Positions 1 through 9,884 are shown, counted from the first letter of the stretch. The stretch: 64,000 nt of DNA from Nocardia alni (GCF_019038435.1 NZ_JAGPOX010000002.1:62001-126000); one strand, 5' to 3'. Notes: generated from the sequence alone by a model not told the origin. Program-made: numbers and translations.

Positions 1-312
1 CAGGCCGATGTGTGGCGGCACTACCTGGCAGGGGACCTCACCCCCTGGGGCACGACCGCCGCGCAGTTCCATGACCGGGTCTCACTCGTCATGAATCGGA
101 TTGCGACCGAACAGGCCGGTCGGCGCGTGCTGGTGGTGTGCCATGGCGGCGTGATCAATGTCTGGACGTGTCAACTCTTCGGTGTCCCGGATCGGCTTCG
201 GGTCATGGAGCCGGGGTACGCCTCGCTGCATCGTTACGAGCGCGAGGACGACGTCTGGTCCGTGCGGAGCTTGAACGAGGTCGCGCCGGTCCGGGTCTCG
301 ACACTCAAATAG
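1..312 (+). CDS. Histidine phosphatase family protein, C-terminal part
   Basis: The reading frame is open from base 1, so the N-terminus with the RHG motif lies outside the window. The visible 103 residues contain VLVVCHGGVINV, which matches the second catalytic His segment of the phosphoglycerate-mutase-like (histidine phosphatase) superfamily, followed by a short C-terminal beta region. Such enzymes remove phosphate from small molecules through a phosphohistidine; the substrate cannot be read from this fragment. Its stop codon (310-312) lies inside the inverted-repeat operator candidate at 307-330, so it ends just before the next transcription unit. The next gene is a degenerate relative, and a third family member lies at 5980-6735. 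Confidence 0.8.
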   Translation, partial: QADVWRHYLAGDLTPWGTTAAQFHDRVSLVMNRIATEQAGRRVLVVCHGGVINVWTCQLFGVPDRLRVMEPGYASLHRYEREDDVWSVRSLNEVAPVRVSTLK

Positions 313-330
313 TCTAACGATAGAGTAATG
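307..330. promoter_or_regulatory. Operator-like inverted repeat, site 1
   Basis: Left arm AAATAGTC (307-314), 8-bp spacer (315-322), right arm GAGTAATG (323-330). It overlaps the stop codon of the upstream phosphatase fragment and lies 42 bp before the start at 372. The two 12-bp halves agree at 8 of 12 positions. The same arm-8-arm design recurs at seven other intergenic sites in the first 42 kb. Inference: repressor-binding site for the unit 372-5501. Confidence 0.55.
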
Positions 331-371
331 ATGGCGCGACCTTCCCGCGTGACGGTTTCCGAGGAGTGGCA

Positions 372-812
372 ATGGAGTTGGCGGTGATCAGTATCGACGC
401 CGGGCAGAGTCAGTTCGATGCCGGCGCGATCGAGGCACTCGCAACACGGTTGAGCGATACGTCGTGGTCGGCCGTGTATGTGTCCGCCGACCTGGCGGGG
501 ACTGTACGCGGCCTGGATGGTTTTCCCGGCCCGTCCCCGGACGTCGTCACCACGCTCGACCTGGAGCGAGTGATCTCCGATCACTCGGGCGGACATGTTC
601 TCGCGGTGGCGGATCCACAGTCGATCCGTGCGCTCGCGGCTGGAACGTATGACGTCGCCGTGGAGGTCGTCCCGCTTCCCGAACCCGGTTCCCTTACTTG
701 TTTTCGTGCCAGTCGCAGCGGCGTCCGGAGCGTGATCTGTGTCAACGACACACTTCATCTCTCGGCAGCGGCCGCTGATGCCACATCGCGAGAGGATGCG
801 CAAATCTCATGA
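372..812 (+). CDS. Degenerate histidine-phosphatase-like protein
   Basis: 146 residues. The start ATG at 372 is preceded by GAGGAG at 361-366; a GTG at 366 would overlap that ribosome site. The fold pattern of histidine phosphatases can be followed: the N-terminal strand and loop LAVISIDAGQSQFDA lies where family members have LVRHGxSxxN, the SAVYVSADLAGT segment matches the usual VYSSDLxRA, and HVLAVADPQSIRALAAG lies where VLVVSHGGVIRAL is expected. Both catalytic His positions are lost (RHG to DAG, SHG to ADP). It is thus probably an inactive relative of its neighbours, perhaps a binding or regulatory partner. The assignment rests on motif spacing, not on an alignment. It is first in the unit running to 5501. 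Confidence 0.6.
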   Translation: MELAVISIDAGQSQFDAGAIEALATRLSDTSWSAVYVSADLAGTVRGLDGFPGPSPDVVTTLDLERVISDHSGGHVLAVADPQSIRALAAGTYDVAVEVVPLPEPGSLTCFRASRSGVRSVICVNDTLHLSAAAADATSREDAQIS

Positions 813-855
813 CCGACTTCGAAGGGCAGCCCGTGACACCAGAGGAGGTCGGTGC

Positions 856-1884
856 ATGACCAGCGCGACCCGAGCGGTGACAACCGGGGCGAATGTGCCG
901 GACGTCGAGGCGCTGAGCCGTATGTACACGCTGATGTGCACTACCGCGCTCGCCGATCAGAAATCGGTTGCCGAGTCCAAGGCAGGCCGCCTGCAGGCCG
1001 CGTTCTATCCGATCCGCGGTATGGAAGCGGTATGCGCCGCGCTGGGCGAGGTTCTCGGACCGCGCGATCGATTGGTGTCGACCTATCGGAACCTCGGCGA
1101 CGCCCTGGCGAAGGGCGCCTCGTTGCGGTCCATCATGGCCGAGCTCTACGGCCGTCGCGCCGGTCTGTCCCGGGGTAAGGGCGGCCCGATGCATTTGCAG
1201 GACCCGGCGATCGGCTTCACCGCGACCACCGGGGTCGTGGGTTCCGGCCTGCCGATCGCGGTCGGCCTGGCGATGGCGGCGCAACTCGATGACGACCACT
1301 CCGCGACGGTGGTGACCTTCGGCGACGGCGCGACCTCGATCGGGGCCTGGCACGAAGCGATGAATTTCGCTGGTCTGTGGCAGTTGCCCATCGTGTTCGT
1401 GTGCCAGAACAACCAGTGGGGTGAACACACGCCGATCGCACGCTACGCCGCGAACACGGACCTCGCGGCGCGAGCGGCTGCGTATTCGATCCCCGCGCAG
1501 AAGGTCGACGGCTTCGATCCGATGGCTGCTCTCGGTGCGCTTCGCGCGGCCGTCACCCGCGTGCGGGCGGGCGAGGGGCCGGTCTTCCTGGAATTCCTCC
1601 ACTACCGATTGACCGGGCATACCGGCACCGCCGATTTCAGCTATGTCCCGCAGGACGAGCTGAAGGCCGCGATGGAACGCGACCCGGCGCCCGCGTTCCG
1701 CGCGTGGCTGCTGGCACAGGGGCACTTGAACGAGCGGCAGATCGCCGACATCGAGGAGCAGGCGCGGCTGACGGTCGAGGACGCGTTCAGCTACGCGGCG
1801 GGGTGCGAGCTGCCCGCCGCGTCCGATATCTACACCGACGTCTTCGCCGACGACACCTGGGTGAGGAGCCTGCACAATGACTGA
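856..1884 (+). CDS. 2-oxoacid dehydrogenase E1 component, alpha subunit (TPP-dependent)
   Basis: 342 residues. ATG at 856 is chosen because AGGAGG lies at 843-848; in-frame upstream starts would overlap the previous gene. It has the thiamine pyrophosphate site of E1 alpha subunits: FGDGATSIGAWHEAMNFAG and then VCQNNQWGEHTP, plus the SRGKGGPMHL segment typical of pyruvate/branched-chain/acetoin dehydrogenase E1 alpha. With the beta subunit, which starts 8 bp before its end, it should decarboxylate a 2-oxoacid and hand the acyl unit to a lipoyl E2. No E2 or E3 gene follows, so it must borrow them from elsewhere or act differently. The substrate is unknown; pyruvate, branched-chain oxoacid and acetoin types cannot be separated by eye. 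Confidence 0.9.
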   Translation: MTSATRAVTTGANVPDVEALSRMYTLMCTTALADQKSVAESKAGRLQAAFYPIRGMEAVCAALGEVLGPRDRLVSTYRNLGDALAKGASLRSIMAELYGRRAGLSRGKGGPMHLQDPAIGFTATTGVVGSGLPIAVGLAMAAQLDDDHSATVVTFGDGATSIGAWHEAMNFAGLWQLPIVFVCQNNQWGEHTPIARYAANTDLAARAAAYSIPAQKVDGFDPMAALGALRAAVTRVRAGEGPVFLEFLHYRLTGHTGTADFSYVPQDELKAAMERDPAPAFRAWLLAQGHLNERQIADIEEQARLTVEDAFSYAAGCELPAASDIYTDVFADDTWVRSLHND

Positions 1885-2881
1885 CGCCACCGTGGCCGCC
1901 GACAGCGAGCCGAACCCCACGATGACGATGGCCGCGGCGCTGAACTCGGCGTTCCACCTCGCCATGGAGAACAACGACAAGATCGTGGTACTCGGCGAGG
2001 ACGTCGCCGACCCGATCGGCGGGGTGTTCAAGACGAGCAAGGGGTTGTCGACGAAGTTCGGCGAACTCCGGGTGCGGGCGACTCCGATCTCCGAACAGGC
2101 GATCGCGGGCGCCGCGGTGGGTCTGGCGCTGGGTGGATACCGGCCGATCGCGGAGATCATGTTCTTCGACTTCATCACCCTGGCGATGGATCAGATCCTC
2201 AACCACGCCGCCAAATTCCGTTATATGACCGGTGGTACCACTCCGGCGCCGATCACGGTGACCACGACGATCGGCAGCAGCCACTTCGGTGCGCAGCACG
2301 CGCAGTCGCTCGAGGCGTGGTTCATGCACACACCCGGCATCAACGTGCTGTATCCGGCCACGCCCGCCGATGCGAAGGGATTGATCACCTCCGCACTCGA
2401 ATCTCCGGATCCGAGCCTGCTCATCCAGCATTCCGCGCTGCTCTACAGCGTCAAGGAGCCGGTTCCGGCCGGAGTGCACCGAGTGCCGCTGGGAGTCGCG
2501 AACACGGTCCGTACCGGTTCGGATGTCACGCTGGTGACCTATGGAACGCAGCTGAGCGTGTGCCTTCAGGCCGCGGAAGTGCTCGCGGAATCCGGTGTGC
2601 AGGCCGAGGTCATCGATCTGCGGACGCTGATTCCGCTGGACTTCGCCACGGTCGAGGCGTCGGTGGAGCGAACTCGTCGTGCGGTGGTCGTCCACGAGGC
2701 GACCGAATTCCTCGGTCCCGGTGCGGAAATCGCCGCACGGCTGAACGAGCGACTGTTCGGCGAATTACTCGCCCCGGCAGTCCGGGTAGGGTCGGCCTAC
2801 ACGCCGGTGCCGTTCTCGAAATCGCTGTCCGGATATCCGACGGTCGAGAAGGTCGTCGCCAAGGTGCGGGGTCTGCTGTGA
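1877..2881 (+). CDS. 2-oxoacid dehydrogenase E1 component, beta subunit
   Basis: 334 residues, ATG at 1877 overlapping the alpha subunit by 8 bp, which implies translational coupling. Residues from about 15 carry the beta-subunit opening ALNSAFHLAMENNDKIVVLGEDV, the PISEQAIAGAAVGLALGGYRP segment, and the transketolase C-terminal domain (DVTLVTYGTQ, EVIDLRTLIPLD). Length fits E1 beta proteins (about 325-340). It forms the alpha2beta2 thiamine enzyme with the preceding gene. The order E1 alpha, E1 beta, then a Rieske oxygenase instead of E2 is unusual and suggests the enzyme was recruited to this catabolic unit. Confidence 0.9.
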   Translation: MTDATVAADSEPNPTMTMAAALNSAFHLAMENNDKIVVLGEDVADPIGGVFKTSKGLSTKFGELRVRATPISEQAIAGAAVGLALGGYRPIAEIMFFDFITLAMDQILNHAAKFRYMTGGTTPAPITVTTTIGSSHFGAQHAQSLEAWFMHTPGINVLYPATPADAKGLITSALESPDPSLLIQHSALLYSVKEPVPAGVHRVPLGVANTVRTGSDVTLVTYGTQLSVCLQAAEVLAESGVQAEVIDLRTLIPLDFATVEASVERTRRAVVVHEATEFLGPGAEIAARLNERLFGELLAPAVRVGSAYTPVPFSKSLSGYPTVEKVVAKVRGLL

Positions 2882-2933
2882 TCATGTCTCGGATCGGGGC
2901 AGAGTTGAAATCGTGTGAGATGAGGAGTTCATA

Positions 2934-4279
2934 GTGGGCGAACGACTCGACGTCGGCGACCGCCGCGTCACATATCAGGATGTGCTCGCATTGGATACCC
3001 GTACGGTTCCCAAGCACCTCCTGCGATCCGCGCCGGGGAGTTTCGATTTCCAAGAGGCATCGATCGATCGCTATATCTCGCGCGAGTGGCACGAGGCGGA
3101 GAAGAAATATCTCTGGAGTCGCGTGTGGCAATTCGCCTGCCGGGAGGAACATATCCCGGAGGTGGGTGACCATGTCGTCTACGAGATCGCGGGCACCTCG
3201 TATGTGGTGATTCGCTCGGCGCCGGATACCATCCGCGCGTATCCCAACGCGTGCTTGCATCGTGGCCGCGCGCTGAAGGAGCACGCCGGCAGTTGTAGTG
3301 AGATCCGATGCCCATTCCATGGCATCAGCTGGACGATCGAGGGCGATCTGAAGCGAATTCCCGCACCGTGGGAGTTCGAGCATGTCGATCCGGAGAACTT
3401 CAAGCTGCCGCAATGCAGTGTGGGAGTGTGGGCCGGTTACGTATTCATCAATCCCGACCCCGACGCCGAACCGCTCGAGACATATCTGGGCGAGCTGACC
3501 GATCAGTTCGCGCTGTGGTACGGGCACGAGCGGTATGTCGAGGCCCACGTGTCCAAGATCATCCGGGCGAACTGGAAGGTCGCTCAGGAAGCGTTCATGG
3601 AATGCTGGCACGCCTCGACCACACATCCGCAAACCGTGCCGTACGCCGCCTTCGGTGCGTGCCAGGTGGATGTCTACGACAATTTCGCGCGGTTCATCAC
3701 GCCGTCGGAGGTGGTCGGTCCGATGATGCCGTGGGATCCGACCACCGAGGAGATGCTGCGGTCGACCATGGACGTCCGCGTCGACGAGGAGCTTCCGATC
3801 GAGCCGGAGCCCGGCGAGACCGCACGTTCCTACATCGTGCGCACGACGCGCGAGAAGTGGCGGGCGTTGATCGGTGAACAGGTGGAGCAGTGGTCCGACG
3901 CGGAACTGGTCGACAACTTCACCTACACCGTGTTCCCCAACCTGATGCCGTGGGGTGGGGTGCACAAGATCGTCTACCGGTTCCGGCCCAATGGCGATGA
4001 TCATCGCAGCTGCATCATGGAAGTTTTCATGATCGCACCCGTCGTCGGCGAACACCGCACTCCGGCAACGGAAATCGCCCTCGACGCCGACACGCCGTTC
4101 AGCAGTTCGCCGCTCGGTATTCTCGGCAACGTCCTGGATCAGGACTGTGCCAACATGGAGAAGGTGCAACAGGGTTTGGAGAGTGCCCGCAAGAAGACCG
4201 TCACCTTCGCCTCCTATCAGGAAGACAACCTGAAGTGGATGCATCAGCTGATGGACCGCTATCTGGAAGCGGCGGGCGA

Positions 4280-4283
<4 letters not shown>
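2934..4283 (+). CDS. Rieske non-haem iron oxygenase, large (alpha) subunit
   Basis: 449 residues, GTG at 2934 with GAGGAG a few bases upstream. The Rieske [2Fe-2S] site is C107-x-H109 and C126-x2-H129. The mononuclear iron site is in the segment ending MECWHASTTHP, with H226 and H231 in the H-x4-H spacing, and a bridging/carboxylate region in DNFTYTVFPNLMPWGG. It should hydroxylate a ring or alkyl position using electrons from a reductase. The likely partner is the PDR-type reductase at 30348-31304, under the same operator motif. No small beta subunit is present, which fits alpha-only oxygenases of the KshA/vanillate demethylase type. Substrate unknown. It overlaps the next small gene by ATGA. 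Confidence 0.92.
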
Positions 4284-5501
<1,218 letters not shown>

Positions 5502-5521
5502 TCGAAAATTACGAGCGGAAT

Positions 5522-5567
5522 CGATCCCCTCGGTCCTCTTTCGCGATGAACAGGACCGAGGGGATCG
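5522..5567. terminator. Bidirectional hairpin terminator
   Basis: Perfect 16-bp inverted repeat, 5522-5537 with 5552-5567 and a 14-nt loop, placed between the convergent stops at 5501 and 5573. There is no strong U-tract, as is common in actinobacteria. Confidence 0.75.
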
Positions 5568-5572
5568 GTCTA

Positions 5573-5968
5573 TCAGCGGTCCCCGAGCGCGGCCTGCTTT
5601 CGTTCCCGCCAGGTATTCATATCGGCGTAGTCCCGGATCGCGGCGATTTTTCCGTCCGCGAGTTCGAAGACGCCGGTGCATTCGATCGCGACTTCGGTGC
5701 CGCGGAACCAGAAGCGGTCGAGTCGCTCGACCAATGCGGTGTCGGCGGTCGCGGCGAACGTCACGACATCCCATTGCACCCGTTCGGCCTCGGTGATCGC
5801 CCCGCGCAGGGCGTCGACCACGGCTTCGCGTCCGACAATCGCCGGATGCGGCATCAGCAGGTGATAGGAAATATCGTCGGTGAAATACTTGCCCGCGCCT
5901 TCGGCGTCACGGTTGTTGATCGCATCGAGAAAACCCGCGATCGGCGCCGGCAATTGGGGGGTGGCCAT
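5573..5968 (-). CDS. Limonene-1,2-epoxide hydrolase-like / SnoaL-like protein
   Basis: 131 residues, ATG at 5968. NTF2-like cone fold. The family's catalytic triad positions can be placed: Arg and Asp in ALVERLDRFWF and Asp in KIAAIRDYADMN, matching the R-D...D arrangement of limonene epoxide hydrolase. It opens with PAPIAGFLDAINNRDAEGAGKYFTDD, typical of LEH/SnoaL proteins. It could hydrolyse an epoxide to a diol or act as a related hydratase/isomerase. It is last in the leftward unit 8135-5573, 11 bp after the histidine phosphatase gene. A second LEH-like protein is at 32740-33171. Confidence 0.75.
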   Translation of the reverse strand: MATPQLPAPIAGFLDAINNRDAEGAGKYFTDDISYHLLMPHPAIVGREAVVDALRGAITEAERVQWDVVTFAATADTALVERLDRFWFRGTEVAIECTGVFELADGKIAAIRDYADMNTWRERKQAALGDR

Positions 5969-5979
5969 GATCAGATCTC

Positions 5980-6735
5980 CTAGAATGTCAGCGCGCCGCG
6001 GGCGCGAAGGTGGCCGACCTCGTTCATCGACTGCGGAATGAACCGGTCGTCGCCGTGGAATACGCGGTTCACCGAGGCGTGGCCGGGGAAGTAGAACATA
6101 TCGGGCTCGGCGCCGATCAGTTCGGCGACGAACGCGCTGATCGCACCCGCGTGGCTCACGACCAGGACGCGTTCGTTCGGATGCTTCTCGGCGATTTCTC
6201 GCACTGCCGCGTGTATCCGCTGCCGGAAGTCGGCGCCGGCCTCGGTGTTCGGAAACGCGTCCCACCGCAGGGTTCGTCCGAACTTCTGCCCGGCTGTGGC
6301 CTGGGTTTCGGGGGAGACGTCGGCATCGCCGCTGGCACGGCCGTACATGTCGATTTCTCGCAGTGCCGGGGTCGGCTGCGGTGTGAGCCCGGGCGCGGCG
6401 GCCGACGCGATGATCCCGGCGGTCTCCACGGTGCGATTGAGATCGCTGCAGTACACGGCCGATATCGGCGCGGTCGCGTCCGCGTCGGCGGCCAGGTATT
6501 GGCCGGTCAGTCGTGCCTGAGCCTGGCCGAGTTCGGACAGGCCGGGGCCGCCCTGCCGGCGCGCCGCCGCCATGGTGCGGATCTGCTGTGCGTGCCTGAC
6601 CAGGATCAGTTCGGTGCGCTCTCCGATGACCAGCAGACCCCGTTCCATCGCGTAGCGAGTCGGGGTGAGCTCGTTCAGGTCGTCCTCGGTGCTCACCGAC
6701 TCCGGCAGGGGAATCGGATCGGATATCGAGGTCAT
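5980..6735 (-). CDS. Histidine phosphatase family protein
   Basis: 251 residues. The catalytic RHA motif is at R47-H48 (LILVRHAQQIRT) and the second His is in VLVVSHAGAISAFVAELIG. The SDLNRTVETA segment is the usual third motif. So, unlike the protein at 372-812, this copy keeps the catalytic residues. The first 40 residues are an extension before the core. It overlaps the upstream gene by 4 bp and so belongs to the leftward unit from 8135. A metabolite phosphatase is plausible, which fits the presence of two APH-type kinases in the cluster, but the substrate is unknown. Confidence 0.85.
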   Translation of the reverse strand: MTSISDPIPLPESVSTEDDLNELTPTRYAMERGLLVIGERTELILVRHAQQIRTMAAARRQGGPGLSELGQAQARLTGQYLAADADATAPISAVYCSDLNRTVETAGIIASAAAPGLTPQPTPALREIDMYGRASGDADVSPETQATAGQKFGRTLRWDAFPNTEAGADFRQRIHAAVREIAEKHPNERVLVVSHAGAISAFVAELIGAEPDMFYFPGHASVNRVFHGDDRFIPQSMNEVGHLRARGALTF

Positions 6736-7286
6736 CGATGGTGCCTTTCGATCGGGCCCAGGTTGGGCAGTTCGCCGTCGGCGAGTCGGCGCAGCACGCG
6801 ATGGCGTTCACCCGAATAGAGGTGTTCGCCTTCGATCAGGCCGGTGTCGCTGATCGGCCACAACACAGTTGTCCGATGACCGACGAGGTAGTAGTCGTCG
6901 GGCCGGACGTCCTCGCCGGCTTCGGTGGTGCTCACGCCGCCCAGGTCGCGACCAGCGATCGCGTAGTGGAAGTCGCCCTCGGTGACGACGCAGTGCTCGT
7001 CCACGACGACGCGGTGCACGAGATAGTCCAGGCGGTTACGCCCAGCGGCCTGAAGGCGCCGATACCACTCGACGACGGCGTCGTAGCCGGACGGACCGAC
7101 GCTGTCGGAGGCGCCCCACACGGTGTACTCGGGATCGGGAACCAGCGTCGCCATCAATGCGGGCATATTGCCCGCGACCTCTTCCACCACGTGCCGAGCC
7201 ACGATCTCGAGGTTCGCTCTGCGGGTGGGGTCGGTTTCGGCCGCGATGCGGTCCAGGAGCGGTTGCCAGCCGGGGGTAGCCATCAC
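6732..7286 (-). CDS. NTF2-fold (SnoaL-like) protein
   Basis: 184 residues from GTG at 7286; ATG at 7283 is the next codon and an equally good start. It begins directly after the upstream stop codon. Segments such as RANLEIVARHVVEEVAGNMP, YDAVVEWYRRLQAAGRN and DEHCVVTEGDFHY follow the helix-helix-strand order of NTF2-like proteins, often enzymes that bind hydrophobic ligands. It is larger than simple SnoaL cyclases (130-150). Function is unknown. It sits between a MaoC dehydratase and a histidine phosphatase in one co-transcribed block. Confidence 0.65.
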   Translation of the reverse strand: MMATPGWQPLLDRIAAETDPTRRANLEIVARHVVEEVAGNMPALMATLVPDPEYTVWGASDSVGPSGYDAVVEWYRRLQAAGRNRLDYLVHRVVVDEHCVVTEGDFHYAIAGRDLGGVSTTEAGEDVRPDDYYLVGHRTTVLWPISDTGLIEGEHLYSGERHRVLRRLADGELPNLGPIERHHR

Positions 7287-8135
7287 TCACCGTACCGTCG
7301 CGATACCGCTGGTCAGAACGTCTTTGCCGTCGCGGCCCCGCATCGTGAACCGCACGGTGTGATCGTCGGATTGCCGGACGTCGATCTCGAGGGTGTCGCC
7401 GGGCCATACCGGGCCGGCGAAGCGCGCCGACATCGAGGACAACTTCGCGTCGGCGGCCACCACGTCGAGAACAGCGCGGCCCGCGAAGCCGAAGGTGCAC
7501 AGCCCGTGCAGGATCGGTCGATCCATACCGGCTCGGGCGGCGAACGCCGGATCCGAATGCAGAGGGTTGTAGTCACCGGACAGTCGATAGATCAGGGCCT
7601 GCTCGGGGCGGGTTTCGTAGGTGATCGTCTTCGTGGGGCCCGTGGCCTCGGCCTCGGTGTCCGAGGTCGAGGCAGGCCCGCGCTCACCACCCCAGCCGCC
7701 GACGCCCTTGATGAACAACCCCGCGGAACTTCGCCACAGTGGGGTGCCGTCGAGCGAGGTTCCGGTCGTGCGGGCGACGATCAGGGCGGCCTTGCCCTTG
7801 TCCCACATCTCGGTGATCTCGGTGAACGCTTCCGCCTCGCCCTCGACGGGAATGTCGGACAGGATCTCGACGCGCTGTTCGGCGTGCAGCAGTCGTGCCC
7901 AATCGAACTTGCCGGCCTGCTTGAGCACGCTGAAGTCGACACCGAGGGTGACCGGCATGGTCGGCACCATCTTCTGTGTCACACCCTTGGTGTTGTTGGT
8001 GGTGAAGGCCAGGTCCTCGGTCCCCGCACCAACTCCCAGGGCGTACAGCATGCAGTCGCGAGCGGACCACGAGACGCGTTTGGGCGTCGATCGTGCTCCG
8101 ACGGCGCTGGGGTCGAAGGGCGCTGAATCGGACAC
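7287..8135 (-). CDS. MaoC-family 3-hydroxyacyl-CoA dehydratase (double hotdog)
   Basis: 282 residues. The C-terminal hotdog holds the hydratase-2 motif ALIYRLSGDYNPLHSDPAFA with catalytic Asp and His (D-x4-H), followed by RPILHGLCTFGFAGRAV. The N-terminal half is a second, non-catalytic hotdog. Length and layout match mycobacterial HtdY and the hydratase-2 part of eukaryotic multifunctional enzyme 2. It should hydrate enoyl-CoA to (R)-3-hydroxyacyl-CoA or do the reverse. It is the first gene of the leftward unit and is divergent from the operon starting at 8272, with an operator candidate between. Confidence 0.9.
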   Translation of the reverse strand: MSDSAPFDPSAVGARSTPKRVSWSARDCMLYALGVGAGTEDLAFTTNNTKGVTQKMVPTMPVTLGVDFSVLKQAGKFDWARLLHAEQRVEILSDIPVEGEAEAFTEITEMWDKGKAALIVARTTGTSLDGTPLWRSSAGLFIKGVGGWGGERGPASTSDTEAEATGPTKTITYETRPEQALIYRLSGDYNPLHSDPAFAARAGMDRPILHGLCTFGFAGRAVLDVVAADAKLSSMSARFAGPVWPGDTLEIDVRQSDDHTVRFTMRGRDGKDVLTSGIATVR

Positions 8136-8204
8136 GAAGCCTCCTCGGGCTCGGGCGGTGTGGTTGACACGACGCCGGGTAGCGCCGGTAGATTGTCGCA
8201 GTGT

Positions 8205-8228
8205 AAATACTCTAGTACTATAGCATTT
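8205..8228. promoter_or_regulatory. Operator-like inverted repeat, site 2 (divergent promoter)
   Basis: Left arm AAATACTC (8205-8212), spacer TAGTACTA, itself a palindrome (8213-8220), right arm TAGCATTT (8221-8228). The 12-bp halves agree at 10 of 12 positions. It lies between the divergent genes at 8135 and 8272, so one bound dimer could control both. A TTGACA occurs upstream at 8164-8169. Confidence 0.65.
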
Positions 8229-8271
8229 TGACAGCGACCTTTAGTCGCTCTGAAACGGTTCGGAGGTTCCG

Positions 8272-8664
8272 ATGTCGCAGACCATTCCCGCTGTCGACTA
8301 TCTGGTGCTGGGGGATGACCCGCACCTGGTGGCGCAGGAGTGCCTGCAGTGCGGCGCTTTGTATTTCGATCGGCGCAATGCCTGCGCGAGATGTTCGACC
8401 ACGTCGTTCACCAAGCGTCGGCTGTCCAACGAAGGTGTGGTCCGTGCCTACACGATCGTGCAGCGCGGAGCGAAGTCCGGTCCCTTCACCTCGGTTGTGG
8501 TCGACCTCGACGGCGGCGGAGCGGTGAAAGCCAACCTGCGCGAAGTCACCGACCCCGACCGGATAGTGCCGGAGATGAAAGTTCGGTTGGTGACCTTCGA
8601 CGTGGGCGCCGACGACGACGGAACCGTGGCAGTCGCCTTCGGATACGAGCCGATCGGAGCATGA
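8272..8664 (+). CDS. DUF35 zinc-ribbon/OB-fold acyl-CoA-associated protein
   Basis: 130 residues, ATG at 8272 after GGAGG. The N-terminal rubredoxin-like zinc ribbon has CLQCG...CARC spacing (two CxxC pairs), followed by an OB-fold with GVVRAYTIVQRG and SVVVDLDGGGAVKANL. DUF35 proteins bind CoA or partner with thiolase-like enzymes; ChsH2-type DUF35 domains are needed by the Ltp2 aldolase in steroid side-chain degradation. The next gene, 1 bp away, is an SCP2-type thiolase, which fits that pairing. It is the first gene of the 11-kb operon. Confidence 0.88.
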   Translation: MSQTIPAVDYLVLGDDPHLVAQECLQCGALYFDRRNACARCSTTSFTKRRLSNEGVVRAYTIVQRGAKSGPFTSVVVDLDGGGAVKANLREVTDPDRIVPEMKVRLVTFDVGADDDGTVAVAFGYEPIGA

Positions 8665-8665
8665 G

Positions 8666-9871
8666 TTGAGCGAGAACGTCTGGATCATCGGAACTTCCAT
8701 GACGAAGTTCGGCCGGTTTCCCGACCAGGATCTGCTGGACCTGGCCGCGACCGCGACCTTGGACGCGCTGGCCGATTCCGGCCAGTCCATGACCGACATC
8801 GGACTGCTGGCACTGGGCAACGTCTACGAGGCGAACTCCCACAACGGCCAGCGGCTGCAGAAGCAGATCGGACAGACCGGCATCCCGGTCTACAACGTCG
8901 TCAACGCCTGTGCGACCGGCGCTACCGCGGTGCGCGTGGCGATGATGGGCATCAAGGCGGGCGAATGCGATATCGCGCTGGCCGTCGGTGTGGAGAAAAT
9001 GGGCAAGATGGGCATGCTCGGCGGCGCCGCGAAGAAGGCCGGCGAGCGGAAGGTCTACACACCGAAGGGGCGCTACGGCGCGGTGGTGAAGACCGAGGGA
9101 TTGCTGGGGACCGGGCTGATGCCGGGCGTATTCGCCCAGGCGGGAATGGAATACGCGCTGGCCAACGGCGTCGGCGCGGAGCAGTTCGCGAAGGTCGCGG
9201 TCAAGAATCACCTGCATTCGACGCTGAATCCGCTGGCGCAGTATCAGAAGGAATTCACCCTCGAGCAGGTGCTCGGCGCCGAGGTGATCAGCTACCCCAA
9301 CACCCTGCCGATGTGCTGCCCGACCGGCGATGGCGCTGCCGCGGTCGTACTGGTGTCCGAGGCCAAACTCGCGACGCTCGATCCGGATGTGCGCAAGCGC
9401 GCGGTGAAGATCTCGGCCTCGGTCATGACCTCGGACCCGTGGACCGAGGCCGGCCAGGTGCAGCCCGATGTCAACACCCTCACCCGCATGGCGGCCGATC
9501 AAGCGTACGAGGCCGCCGGTATCGGCCCTGGCGACCTCGACCTGGTGGAGTTGCACGACTGCTTCGCGACCGCCGAACTCATCCACTACGACAACCTGCG
9601 GCTGTGTGAGCCCGGCGGCGCGGGCGACTTCATCGATTCCGGTGCGCCCATGCGCGACGGCAAGATCCCGGTCAACGTGTCGGGCGGTCTGCTGTCCAAG
9701 GGACATCCGATCGGTGCGACCGGCATCGCCAACCTGTACGAGGTGGCGACACATCTTCGCGGGGAGGCCGGCGCCCGGCAGATCCACGGCGCGAAGGTCG
9801 GGCTCACCCATGTGATCGGCCTGGCGTCGGCGTGTGCGGTGCACATTCTCGAGGCTCCGGTGACCAGGTGA
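8666..9871 (+). CDS. SCP2/Ltp-type thiolase or aldolase
   Basis: 401 residues. The start is TTG at 8666, just after the DUF35 stop at 8664. Thiolase fold: NVVNACATGATAVRVAMMGIKAG holds the Cys of the thiolase active-site loop, HDCFATAELIHYD replaces the NEAF segment of degradative thiolases, and LLSKGHPIGATGIAN carries the conserved His. These are features of lipid-transfer-protein (SCP-x) thiolases. Such enzymes with a DUF35 partner can act as retro-aldolases on 3-hydroxyacyl-CoA (Ltp2) or as thiolases. The retained Cys makes thiolase activity possible; which reaction occurs cannot be decided here. Confidence 0.85.
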   Translation: MSENVWIIGTSMTKFGRFPDQDLLDLAATATLDALADSGQSMTDIGLLALGNVYEANSHNGQRLQKQIGQTGIPVYNVVNACATGATAVRVAMMGIKAGECDIALAVGVEKMGKMGMLGGAAKKAGERKVYTPKGRYGAVVKTEGLLGTGLMPGVFAQAGMEYALANGVGAEQFAKVAVKNHLHSTLNPLAQYQKEFTLEQVLGAEVISYPNTLPMCCPTGDGAAAVVLVSEAKLATLDPDVRKRAVKISASVMTSDPWTEAGQVQPDVNTLTRMAADQAYEAAGIGPGDLDLVELHDCFATAELIHYDNLRLCEPGGAGDFIDSGAPMRDGKIPVNVSGGLLSKGHPIGATGIANLYEVATHLRGEAGARQIHGAKVGLTHVIGLASACAVHILEAPVTR

Positions 9872-9884
9872 GGGGGGAGTTCTG

